DNA of 64,000 bases from Sipunculus nudus (Eukaryota > Annelida > Sipuncula > Golfingiida > Sipunculidae), in NCBI GenBank assembly GCA_026874595.1, contig CM049316.1:70293676-70357675 (forward strand). Direction: 5' to 3'. A program made the translations under genes and the position numbers. Below, piece by piece: positions 21,530-32,059 of this stretch (positions are counted from its first letter, which is position 1; each line of letters opens with the position of its first letter). Under the pieces are notes generated by a model that worked only from the letters and a program-made list of their open reading frames with translations, had not been told where the DNA came from and made no database searches.

Positions 21530-22735
21530 AGGACGTCACTGTATTTTTTTCTTCTTTTTTTTTATTAATTACCTGTGTTTGAAAACATAACAATGAGATC
21601 TCGTTTAACAGAGACACTCCCGACTATTTAGTAAATATGGTCTAAGAGGCTGTCCTTTAAATGAATTTATAATGCAATCTCAGTCTACGCGTTCCGAACA
21701 TTTCGTGATCATTAAAGCTTGTATTCCTATATTTCTGTTTGTATGGCTGTGTGTATTTGCTAATGAACTCTGCACCTGTTCCCAGTGCTTTCGATTCGAG
21801 GATCCTCAGAAAAATACCCAAACATTTTAAATTCCGGGAAGCCATTAATTTTATAACAGAGAAACCGAAAATGTTTTTAGCGAATCTGTGAAACACTCTC
21901 TGGAGCAGGGTCCCGTTTCACCATTTTCATTCTCTCAATAATTAATACCAAAATGGTGACCAGGAAGAAAAAGGTGTGAGTGTGTTAATAATTCTGTAAA
22001 GAATGATGATGTGCTCATGCTGTCTAAGCAGTTTATAGCCACAATTGCACATATAAATACTTTTATGATTTCTGATTATATATTGCTTACGACAGCAAAG
22101 TAGCAAAATAAGTGAAAGTAAATATGACGATAAAATGTATTTGGCCAAAATAATATTACTTTTAGTCCATCCAGACCTTTGGCAGAAGTTATTATGTTCT
22201 TTATTACTGTTATTTTATAAAGTAATTAGAGATCTTAAGTATATATTGGAAATGAAACCGAAACCGTCTGTCCGATCGAAAATGTAAAGCGAAACCATGT
22301 ATAAAGAATCTGCTGCTCCCGGAAATGAAACTAATTTCACGTTTTATATTTACCTGGGTATTGGTCTCTTTACCCTCTGACTCTGCCAGAATCCGCTAAT
22401 GGCCTGTTCTAATGGGCTATTCTTGACAAAAGCTAACGATAGGTGGACTGAGAAACGCCAAGAGACGGTTATTGACTCCATATAAACTCCAGACAGATCG
22501 CAAAGATTTGTTATCCGGCTTGGTTTGAAAAAAGCCTTGTGCTACGAAACACTGGAAAGATACAGATATTTAACCAACGTAATAATTTTTTATAAGACTC
22601 GCTCATCCGCAATGCATGGCGGGAAATTCCCATTAGAATAAATTTTGACATGAGAGCCCAAGCCACCCCTAGATTCCTTCTCGAGTTTAATAATTAACTA
22701 TTTTGTCAAAATTACTACACAAATTGTGACTTTTT
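21530..22735. other. Unassigned AT-rich DNA
   Basis: No gene, RNA or repeat is supported here. Confidence 0.45.
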
Positions 22736-22740
22736 AAATG

Positions 22741-23142
22741 TAATTGTTGGAGTAAACCGCCTCAATTTTCTTAATGTTAGCTTAACTAGGTATATGTGCA
22801 TCAACAGAATTCCATTCCGATTTAGGTCTCCATGACAGGGCGGTATCACACGCTTCCTTTCACTTTATATCCGAGTAATGACCAGGCCCCGATGACTACT
22901 GCACCTACGGGCCTTGGATGTTAGTCGTCCCAGTTACATGGTCACAGCACGCAGAACCTCCGAAAGGCGCATCCGCTTGTGAGTGAGCACGGACGCTGGG
23001 TAAGGCCTTCTTATTAAGCCTGCAAAGCGCTAACCCTGTGTAGGGGCCGACCGTGAAAAAAAAACTCACCGCGTCCGCTGAGATACAAACTCACGATCTT
23101 CCGGCTTTGAGTCCTGTGCTCTAGCCCTGGCCGCAGAAGCCG
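22741..23142 (-). mobile_element. tRNA-derived SINE, family 1, copy 2
   Basis: The minus-strand head GGCTTCTGCGGCCAGGGCTAG is at about 23119-23142. Then come ACTCAAAGCCGGAAGATCGTGAG, a GTCGGCC block, an AGGCTTAATAAGAAGGCC block and a tail that ends CGGTTTACTCC near 22741. It is the same family as the SINE at 5.2 kb and similar in length (about 400 bp). Confidence 0.8.
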
Positions 23143-23735
23143 GTAATTAGAATTTGTTACCAGTTAGTGCTTTGAGTTTTTATCACCGATTTCCTGCATT
23201 GTCATTTACATTTCTAGACTACGTTATAGATCCTAACATTTTATTTCTTTGGATTCTTATGTTTGTATGTATTCGTGCAAAATATTTTATAACTTAGTGC
23301 CATGGACCATGGGTTGCTTAATTCATAGATCACTAAATTCTAACGTTTTGAACATTTGATTATAATTCACATAAAGTTTCGGTAACGGTAATTACACACG
23401 AATAAGTATAAAGAAAGTAATGTTTTGTCGTAATTCAGTATACACTGCATGCCTCTATCTATTCAGCGGTTAATCACAGGGGCGTAATCATAGGGGGCGC
23501 AAAGGGGCGCGCGACCCCCTAAAACTCTGCCAACACTTATACCAGTAAACTACTGGCAAGTGTTATGTTTGTCAACCCAAATTTATTTTATGTTCGATTA
23601 TTCAAGTATACACATACACATAGATAAAATATGGCGTTTTAAGTAAATAAATATTTTCATGTTTCTCTATGCACGGTTATGGTAATGTTATTCCCATATG
23701 GAAAAGAAAGAAGAAAATTAGAAAGATCTTGTCTG

Positions 23736-23737
<2 letters not shown>

Positions 23738-23767
<30 letters not shown>
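23738..23767. repeat. (TA)n microsatellite, 30 bp
   Basis: Uninterrupted, inside the putative hAT-like element. Confidence 0.9.
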
Positions 23768-23773
<6 letters not shown>

Positions 23774-24678
23774 GTATATGATATGATAATGTATATTTAT
23801 TATCAGTTCTAAAGGTTCCGATTGACCTTAAGAGAATCTAGTTTTGTTGTATTTGTTGAAATTTTGTTAAGAAAGAACAAAAGCTGAGCAAGATATCGTC
23901 TGTAATGTAAATGTAAAGAGTGTCAGACTTTGAAAATTTCAAAAATAAATCTAAACAGTTATAAGATTATATACTTACACATTTCTCTCAAGTTTTTTTT
24001 CAATTTCTCTTTTCTATTTTGTATGTGTGCAGAAGTGAAGGCTCCAAACCCTATGATTGATTGTTCTGTAACATGATGGTAGATGGCCAAAAATTGTTAA
24101 ACGATCCATGCATAACAGTCCAGGAGTATTTTCACTTCTAATATTTCTTGTGTTTATGTACTTTAGTTAACTCAGGCCAGACTATCTTTATTTCATAACC
24201 TCCAACTGGCTATAGTTCGAACTTAATTGCTGCAACAATAATTTATCTACGAAAACCTATATTATGGAATTCATTATCAAAAGGTCTACATGAAAAGTAG
24301 ATATAGTAACCTTTGACAGACTCAATGACATATAATAGTTAATCCATTTCAGTTCCTTTACATGTGTGCTGACCATCTGCTACTTAAAAGTACATTTAAG
24401 TTACCATACTACACTTACTGATGCATGTATTTTTCTGTTGTTCAAATAATGCATTATATATAGATGAGGGTCCCACGGTTAACATAATAAACAACTTGAA
24501 CTGGATACCTTACAAAATTATATATAATAATCATAATAATTATGCACGAACTAACAATATTTGATATATTTAGGAGGAGACAATTTAACAGCCACGCAGT
24601 GTGTTTAAACAAGTTTAAATATACTTGCTTCCTACTGATAGGGCTTTGTTGAATATCAATATTAAACAAAATGAGTTA

Positions 24679-24681
<3 letters not shown>

Positions 24682-24722
<41 letters not shown>
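24682..24722. repeat. (TA)n microsatellite, 41 bp
   Basis: Uninterrupted, near the right end of the putative hAT-like element. Confidence 0.9.
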
Positions 24723-24725
<3 letters not shown>

Positions 24726-25633
24726 CATGTCTAAAAGACGCAGAACAGCCCTCTTTCCCGACTTAAGACCTGCGCCCCCTCTATTTTCAAATCATGGATA
24801 CGCCACTGAATCAAATGGACCCATAGCCCATATGAAACATTTAACTTGAGTTAAAGATTGCATTTAGATACATGCTTAGAAAAACAAGTCTTTTAATTTA
24901 CCAAATGTTGATGACAGGAAAAGAAGAAGGACTAAACGACGGGGACTATTGAAAAAGAAACTGAATGCGACATTTTGTTCGGTCTTTGATTTATCTTTAG
25001 ATTATTGAAAACTAACCTCCTTGCGTTAAATCAAGATGTTGACCATTTTTTTCTGTTGATTTGTGTTTTTTAATCAGTTCTCAGTGTAATTTTAATTCAG
25101 TGAAATAAAAATAAAGGTCGCATGAAATATAGAGTAATAGTAAATATTTTCCAGGTGTAACTATACTGTATCCAGGTGCGAAAATGTATCATGTTTTTTG
25201 CAGGATAAATGTCAAATATGTCATACATTCTTTGAAAAAGGTGCATATGGAAAGTATAGAGTTGAATAACTTTTTCCAGTGAAAACTTTTATAAATGTCT
25301 TGTGTTTACCAATCTATACTCTTAGGGTACAGTAGATCCTCGACTATTCGAATAGTTTTGCTAAGCTGTTCGGTTAACTGAGGTTACGAATATGCGAGGT
25401 GAATCATTTTTCATCAAGCATACTTCCGGTACACGTGAGCTTATCAACCTTCCAATATGCTAATTCTGCCAGTAAAGTGTCTAAACAATTTACATTAATG
25501 CTATTTATGAAAAAAAATCCGTGATAAGTAAGAGTGGCGATCCGTAAAACATTCATTTTCTTTTATGTGGCCTTAACCAACAGGTCTTGTTGAATGCTCT
25601 CATCACTGCAGGCGTTGTGGTGTATTTTCCAAA

Positions 25634-26440
25634 ATCTAATACTTATTAACTGAATTCGGTCCACCTTTGTTCGCGATGTTCTCTAAAACCGCGTTGCGTA
25701 CGATACTGTACGATACCTCATTTTCAAGGTTATTGCTCCGCAGTGTCCTCGCTGATATGAGAATAAATAATTTTTAATGTGCACATCATTTTCTTTATAA
25801 TCTGCATGGAGGTTTCAACCGAAAAAAAGCCGAACTGCCTTCGGCAAAGATCGGATTGCCTATGCGGTCCAATACAGCACAGGATTAAGGACCATATTGT
25901 GCAAATGAATAAACCAAGCTTTCAGTGAGGGATTTAAGCATGTTTGGCCTGACATTTAACCAAGGCTCTGACCCACGTGCGTGGTCAGTAAATGTGAAAA
26001 ACACGTAACTCTCGTTTTATGAAAGTGGGGGGGGGGGGGGGGGGGGTTCAACCGAGGGGGATAAATGACAAGACCTAATACAAGGTCCCCATTTCGGGCA
26101 AAGGGCTGGGGATGGATGGGGCGGGGTTTCCAGGACTCAAAATTGGTCTGATACGATTAAAAAACGGTTCCGACTTCACTTGGGTCTGCTTCTGCTACTA
26201 ACGAGGTACGCATATATCTGTAACTTTCTTCAGGAATAGTTTCCTTCCTTAAAACGTACATTAAATTCATCGTTCATTTCTACCTCACATCAACCTATTC
26301 TTTATACATCCAACAACAGTAACCAGTCAAAGATCATCGAAAACCTGGATGCTCCCTCGTCCCATTCCGGTTTGCAAATGTAAACATCATCACTCGCCAG
26401 GTTTTAAAGGTAAACATACCGGAATATGAATTTCTTGCAA
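25634..26440 (+). repeat. Repeat family 4 (about 810 bp), copy 1
   Basis: The whole stretch aligns with the minus strand of 43266-44101. Landmarks include a 27-bp identical block (25754-25780), an identical block around GCCGAACTGCCTTCGGCAA (25828-25847) that can form a small hairpin, CCCACGTGCGTGGTCAGTAAA near 25974-25994, and a long well-conserved 3' part (26195-26440). A 20-base G run (26027-26046) lies next to an interior block related to the MITE at 41060. No frame is conserved between copies. Confidence 0.85.
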
Positions 26441-27290
26441 AAAAAATATATATATATACTTATCCTATTATGACAGTATCCCACTTAGATTCTATATTTT
26501 TTTAACATTTAGAATTGAAAAACTTGAGCCACTTTCCTCATATTACTTTATTCATCTCCCCAACTCTAGTAAAAAGCACGGTATACCGGGTTTATCAGCT
26601 AGTAAATTATAAAGGAAAAAAGAATTAGCTAAGCGTCTTTACACAGAGCAATTCATGTCAATCAAACACATAAATGATCTAACGGAGGGTCGTACATTCT
26701 AACATATAGAGGTTTACATGCATGTCCAAACCTTTAATCAAAAGGTTAAACTTTAAAATGAGAAAAAAGGTCAAACAATGCTTTGGAGGAGGAATACAAA
26801 CTTTTCAGAGTAAGAAATATATATATAAAAAATGTAGTTCACGATTCCCTCTCCAGATGATAGCAGACAGAGGCTCTTGTTTCTTATACTCTCTGCAGGT
26901 AAGAACTTTCCTAAGCATATGCAGTCGACTTGTGTTGTAGAAAAAAGTGTATTCAATGAACTTGATATCGCCAATCTTTGTAAAACATCGAGTATTGGCC
27001 ATTCTTAATGGGCGCGCTAGTGTAATGGCCATCCTAGCCTGGGAACGCTGGAGACTAAAATTTGGTATGTCTGTTTATGTTGAGTGTCCGTAAAGCGGGG
27101 ATCTTCATTTCTAATATATATTCTATGCTGGGATTTGTATTTTTTGTCTCTAGGTAACTCTTGTTTTTAATTCTTAAAATTTAGCATAGGTCTGCAGAAG
27201 TTTGAATGATAAAGCAGGAAATAGGTGATAAAATTAGAAAGCACTGACTAGTAAAAAGTCATTTTTTTGTGTAGCAGTTTTAACACAATA
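26441..27290. other. Unassigned AT-rich DNA
   Basis: No gene or repeat is supported. Frames at 26722-26940 and its antisense overlap and have no domain. Confidence 0.4.
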
Positions 27291-27296
27291 TGTTTT

Positions 27297-27373
27297 TGAC
27301 CCCCGCTTTCTCAGAAAGGGGGTCATTGATTTGGGTTTGTCTGTCTGTCTGTCTTTCTGTCTGTCCGTCCGTC
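27297..27373 (+). repeat. Hairpin plus (GTCT/GTCC)n microsatellite, element end
   Basis: TGACCCCCGCTTTCT pairs with AGAAAGGGGGTCA around a one-base loop (27297-27325). A GTCT/GTCC-rich stretch follows at 27338-27373. This mirrors, in the opposite orientation, the ACGG microsatellite plus hairpin at 19743-19834, so it is probably the terminus of another element of that type. No core tandem repeats are seen beside it. Confidence 0.55.
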
Positions 27374-27747
27374 AGGTTTTCGTTTCATTGGGAGAACATT
27401 CCTAAATATTATCCGATTTCATTCAAATTTTGTTCTTTGATTGCTCCCATGCATACCTTTGTTGGGATTGGATTTGGAGTATCTGTCTGAAAATTTATGA
27501 TAACCAGCTAAAAAAACTATGGTTCCCAACTCACAACCAAAATGTATGACATGTTGAGACATCTCCTGGGGACAATAAAAACTAAAACATATTGACAGGG
27601 AAAAGAGGGAACAACAAGAGGCGGAAGAGAGGGAAATATATTCCACTATAAAATTGATTAAAAATCTAGGGGTGGCATGCGTTTTGTGTCAAATTATAAT
27701 CAATTGAGACTTTCCCGCCATGGACCAATGAGTGAGGAACTTACACC

Positions 27748-28048
27748 GGCTTCTCTGTCTAACAGGTAGAGCACATAACTCCAGGCCGGGAGATTGTGAG
27801 TTCGAATCTCAGCCGAGGCGGTGAGATTTTCATGGTCGGCCCCCAACCCAGGGTGAGCGCTCAGCGGGCTTAATGGGAAGCTGTGCTTATCTCGCTTATG
27901 AGACTTTCGGTGACGATTACACCAGGATATAAAATGAGAGCGTGTGATACTGCCCTTTGAAGTAGTTCGAAAACGGACTTGAATTCTTCAGATGAACATG
28001 TACATGGTTAAGCTGGCATAACAAAAATGGAGGCGGTTACCTTTACAA
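27748..28048 (+). mobile_element. tRNA-derived SINE, family 1, copy 3
   Basis: The head GGCTTCTCTGTCTAACAGGT contains the A box. The B box GAGTTCGAATCTCAGCC is intact at 27799-27815. Then come GGTCGGCC, CTTAATGGGAAG, GTGTGATACTGCCCT and CGGACTTGAATTCT blocks, and a tail ending GGCGGTTACC. It has the best preserved Pol III promoter of the family in this window. Confidence 0.85.
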
Positions 28049-28499
28049 ATAAATATAGTGAGCAATTTACAAATTCATTTCGGTGGTTGATCCCTTGCTC
28101 TCCTCAGCGCATTATAGCACAGAGATTTTCCAAACGAGGTCTGAATAAAAACAAAATGAATAGCCGTCTCTTGGTGTAGTATATCTTGATCCATCTCTCT
28201 CAGAGTTGACTGACTTGTTGTCTTGTCAGGAATAGTTCAGGATTGGACTGTGGCACTGGCATGTCAGGAGTTAAAGAGACACTTACCCTGGTTAACATAA
28301 AAAAAACGTGAACGTGAAATTGCCCTAAATTTGATTTCGGTTTGTGTTGTATTGCATGGTGTCTGTTTTAATATTCAAATTTACGTAAGAAATTAATTAA
28401 TAAAACTAGATACACCCGTGGAATTCTACGGTTCCAAAAGATAAATAGTTTTGATAATGAACTGGTAGGCTCAATGTCGCCTATTTTAATCCTAAGTTT

Positions 28500-28724
28500 T
28501 TCGCAGGAACTTTGCTTAATATGGTTTACAAACATGATATTAAGATTACGCGTGCAAAAATTCTTGATGAAACCACCTTCCCCGAAAAGTCAACAATTAA
28601 GGGCAAATTATGCCTATCAAGAAATCACACAAATACGAAAAGACGAAAGGCATATATGGAGTGCACAAATCTTGAGTGTGAATGTTTTACTGATGAACAA
28701 CATGTTTACATCAATGTAATATGA
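28500..28724 (+). CDS. Candidate terminal exon, cysteine-containing, unrecognised
   Basis: A TTTTTCGCAG acceptor-like sequence ends near 28506. It is followed by an open frame ending at TGA about 28722-28724: charged and lysine-rich at first, then CLSRNHTNTKRRKAYMEC and NLECECF, with four to five cysteines near the end. Codon use is varied and the frame is not repetitive, which makes it a better exon candidate than most frames here. The first ATG is at 28520. No family is recognised, no upstream exon was found and no polyadenylation signal is obvious directly after it. It may be chance. Confidence 0.25.
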   Translation, partial: FAGTLLNMVYKHDIKITRAKILDETTFPEKSTIKGKLCLSRNHTNTKRRKAYMECTNLECECFTDEQHVYINVI

Positions 28725-28749
28725 TACCAACATAATTTTTATAATGATT

Positions 28750-30480
28750 GTATATAGACGCCATCTGTTGTGAAAATAATTTGAAGAAATTGTATGACAA
28801 TGTAGTGAATTTAAAGTTTATTAACATGTCTCTTCTTTGTCAATGGAGATATAAAGGAAAATTGTGTGCCCCCTCCCCCCGCCTGCCATACACCCAGATT
28901 TGTATTCAAATTGTAGTGCTTCCTTTTCAAACAAACTTGTAACTACATCAACCCATTAACTGGAGAACAATTAAAACCATCGTGGTTGTTGAAAGACACT
29001 TATGAAGGAATAGAAGAAAACATACCTGTAATCCAATAACAAAAAATGTCAAACGGTGGTCATGGAACTTGTAACCGGTAATCCAGTGATGACCCAACTG
29101 AAAAGCCCTCGCATTAAAAGTTGAGTCATTGTTAAGCGCTTGAATTTTATATTTTTACTTAATTTTGAGACAATAAAATTCCTTTAGAGGCATTGTAATG
29201 GAAACCGGGATCAATGGGATTATAGTGAACCTGTGGACTTGCGCTGAGGCATTTAAAGCTCAAAATAAAGGGATTCACGTGTGTGGTTATGAAAATCAAA
29301 ATTATTAATTATGCAGATAAAAAAAAATCGTTGAAAAAACAAACTTTTCCTAGAAGAGCGCTCCGACGATACGTGTGCCAAATTTGGGTGAGTATAAAGC
29401 CCAATTGTGTTTTAGTTATATAGCAAAAACCGTTAATAATAAGAATATACCACCTGTCCATTCCTGGGTAAAGAAAAAATATTTTGTCAGATACATTTTG
29501 TGGCCATAATTAAAAGTTTTGTTACTTTCACTGAATTGTTATTTTAAGTAGAATGTTTTATTAAATTCAAACATTAAGTTTTTTATAATAGTATATTGAG
29601 ACTATATAGGAGTATACATATTTTCATACAACCGGACCTAGCTCCTGTGGTCTCGTATTTTTTTGCACATGTCTGGATATCTTTTTTTATTGCAGTATGC
29701 ATTAATTATAGAATGAATACAACAAGCATGCACTTGAAAATATAGACAAGCATTGACAAGTAAAAAAATACAGTCACATAAACATATATATACAACTTGT
29801 TTCCTTACCATATTAATCCCATTTTAAACAGGTCTTTTTCTTCCAATAAATACAACGTTAATTTGAATTAAATACAAATATCAATTACTGATTCAGTATA
29901 AATGTGATGTATATAATGTTAAACCTGTATAAAGAGCGTCCATAAATTCACAAAGGATAACCGTGTTGGTCAGTTATATTGTAACATCCACGGCTTGAAA
30001 AATTAATATATCATAGCTTTCTTTAGACATAATATTATCCATTCTAAACCAGAGATTCATGTTTTGTGAATATTCCTTAGGATAAAGCTACTTTTTTTCA
30101 AAAGAAAAGTATGTTTTAATATACTAGATGACACTTTTTATATATAATGGTTGTTGCTGTTTCATGTTTTTATTGAAAAGTAAATGGTTTCTTGGAATCG
30201 CTGTGTAAATGAAAGTATTTGGACGAGCAGCTGGAGATCCAACAGCTGACTAATCTATAAACTGAAATAAAACAGACATAGAAGATTTTACACGCAAATG
30301 ATCATGATATATACGGACCGCACGGGCTGAGATGATAATTTACATTTTCAAGTGAACGACCAGCCGTTCTTTCATTTTCACTAGTCTCATGTGTCTTGGT
30401 TAAACGAGATATCATTGTTATATTTTCAATTTCATGTTATTGATAGAGAAAACGAAGAAAAAATACGGTGAGGTCCTGGA
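28750..30480. other. Unassigned AT-rich DNA
   Basis: No gene, RNA or repeat is supported here. Confidence 0.45.
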
Positions 30481-30489
30481 GCGATAGGC

Positions 30490-30950
30490 CTATATTCCCA
30501 TTAACATCGGAATATGCCGCCGAATATTGCGTTAGATAAAACTAAGAAGTCATATGTCGGATACCTGATATTTTTTTTATTTTACATGCATACAAAAGAA
30601 GCCATAAAGAAATACCAGTTTGTAAATTGTGAACTTCCTTACAGGGCTACCGTGCACCAAACGCTATAAATATCATGCTAATTGGCTTTCCCTTGGGTAT
30701 TTTTACATTGAAAGCTAAAAACGTAATGCATCCGAGTTCTGACTTTAGAATTTTATTTACACACACGGAGACTATTGTAAACGTTACACGCATAACTGAC
30801 ATAAGGACATTTGAGAAAGCATGCAGTACCGGGCAGCGAGGGATTTTTGTAAATTGTTCTTCATTTATTTAAAAAAAACCAAGTGAATTATATCAAATAA
30901 ATGCAGGTGTTCATTAAGGAACATATTGCTCAGGGAAAAAAGAAAAAAAA
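30490..30950 (+). repeat. Repeat family 3, copy 2
   Basis: This copy aligns with the minus strand of 21047-21525 from TATTCCCATT...AATATGCCGC at its start to CATTAAGGAACAT near its end. It keeps a decayed form of the internal inverted repeat (arms 30533-30552 and 30738-30759). The two copies are about 9 kb apart in opposite orientation. Confidence 0.75.
30675..30872 (+). pseudogene. Decayed repeat-family ORF
   Basis: The 65-codon frame retains FPLGIF, VMHPSSDFRIL and DIRTFEKA, matching the 132-codon frame at 21055-21453 (minus strand). It lacks the first 35-40 residues of that frame in the same phase, and the C-terminal part (YSYNKLVND...SLRNIRL in the other copy) is lost by frame disruption. 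A broken member of an unrecognised transposon-borne gene is the simplest reading. Confidence 0.35.
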
Positions 30951-30954
30951 ATCT

Positions 30955-32040
30955 CTCCAACTCTCTTTTCATTTTTAATCACAAGGCGTAACTGCGTTTC
31001 CGAATATGACACATTTAAAAGGCCTATTCATATAACAAATATGTTAGATTAACATGCAAAATGGTGTGTTCTCCTTGACATATCTGCCAATATTTCGTTC
31101 TGAAACCGTTTGCTTACTCCTGTATACACCATCGAAAAAATAATCTTGCATTGAGCGCGATAAGTTGGCCAAAACATAAACATAACGCGCATTCCGTGAA
31201 CATACCACGAAACTTCATAAATCAAGATTTTGAGATATCAGACCGGTATTTCTTCTATTTAATTTCCTTTCTTTGGGAGTTGTCCTTTGATGCACATGAT
31301 CAGCCCGCTGGTCGCCGAGTCTTGATGGTGTTAACTGGAAGAAGCGGACTGTGTAACTCAGAAACAGAACCATAAGAACCAATAAAACAGTTGAACTGGA
31401 GGGAGTTATTCCCTTGAGCCGGTATGATTGTGCTGGGAAACGTTCTTAATCAGCCAAAATGATCATGATACGTTATAGGATGCACATATTACTGCAAATG
31501 TGTCTGCAGCTTTAACAAGATATGATATGAATTTACAAAGGATAATTATACTCTTTATCACCAGTGATTGTATATAATGTATTCCAGCATTACATCGGTC
31601 AGAATCAGAGGCCAAAGGTTAGATATGTCTAAGGTCATATGCTCAGGAAATCTAGGGCACGTTTAATCAAAGTAAAACTTACAAAAACAAATTAAAACAG
31701 GGTGAAAGTATTATGTGTCACATATTTTTAACGTTTTACAAAAACGAAAAAAAAAAATTGGTAAACTTCAATGTAGGAGGAAATAAGCAATCATACACGA
31801 ACTGTCATAAAGTCTGGATTGTGCCCTGGTTTTTGACAACCTTTATTTAACATTATCCCATCGTGATTGATCACGCGGTAAAGCCACCCGTATCCACCAG
31901 TATCCCAGACAATTTCCTGGTACCAAGAACATATGAGGCCACATTAGATGGCGAGCCACAGATGTCACCATTACGTGGTGTATTGATTTTTCAATGAGTC
32001 ATATTTAAATGATAAATGCTATGTCTAGTATGTCAGGTCT
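30955..32040. other. Unassigned DNA
   Basis: A 20-base block at 31097-31116 is identical to the reverse complement of 44554-44573, with weaker similarity around it. A CTCF-like core lies at 31942-31956. Nothing else is supported. Confidence 0.45.
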
Positions 32041-32041
32041 T

Positions 32042-32057
32042 CCTACAGAGGGCGCTG
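32042..32057 (+). promoter_or_regulatory. CTCF-like motif
   Basis: CCTACAGAGGGCGCTG fits the extended CTCF consensus CC-AG(A/G)GGGC(A/G)(C/G)TG except at weak positions. A second G-rich block, CCAGCTGCAGGGGGA, follows within 30 bp. Confidence 0.35.
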
Positions 32058-32059
32058 CG

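Larger units (their letters stand above)
23477..24808. mobile_element. Possible hAT-like TIR element, about 1.33 kb, non-autonomous
   Basis: The left end CAGGGGCGTAATCAT (23477) and the right end, reading CAGTGGCGTATCCAT on the minus strand (24808), form imperfect inverted ends. Each is flanked by AATCA (23472-23476 and 24809-24813). Just inside both ends is a GGGGGCGC block in opposite orientation. CAG-starting TIRs are typical of hAT elements; a 5-bp duplication also occurs at the MITE at 41060. The interior is AT-rich, contains two TA arrays and has no transposase. Confidence 0.5.

Noticed and set aside
24625-24849. Frame through the TA array with an Ile-Tyr run
   Set aside because: TA dinucleotides encode Ile-Tyr runs in any frame without stops; similar frames at 50391-50612 and 60845-61156 are artefacts of the same kind.
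27748-27820. Functional tRNA gene at the SINE head
   Set aside because: A and B boxes are present but the acceptor and anticodon stems do not pair, and the same head is fused to a common body in six places.
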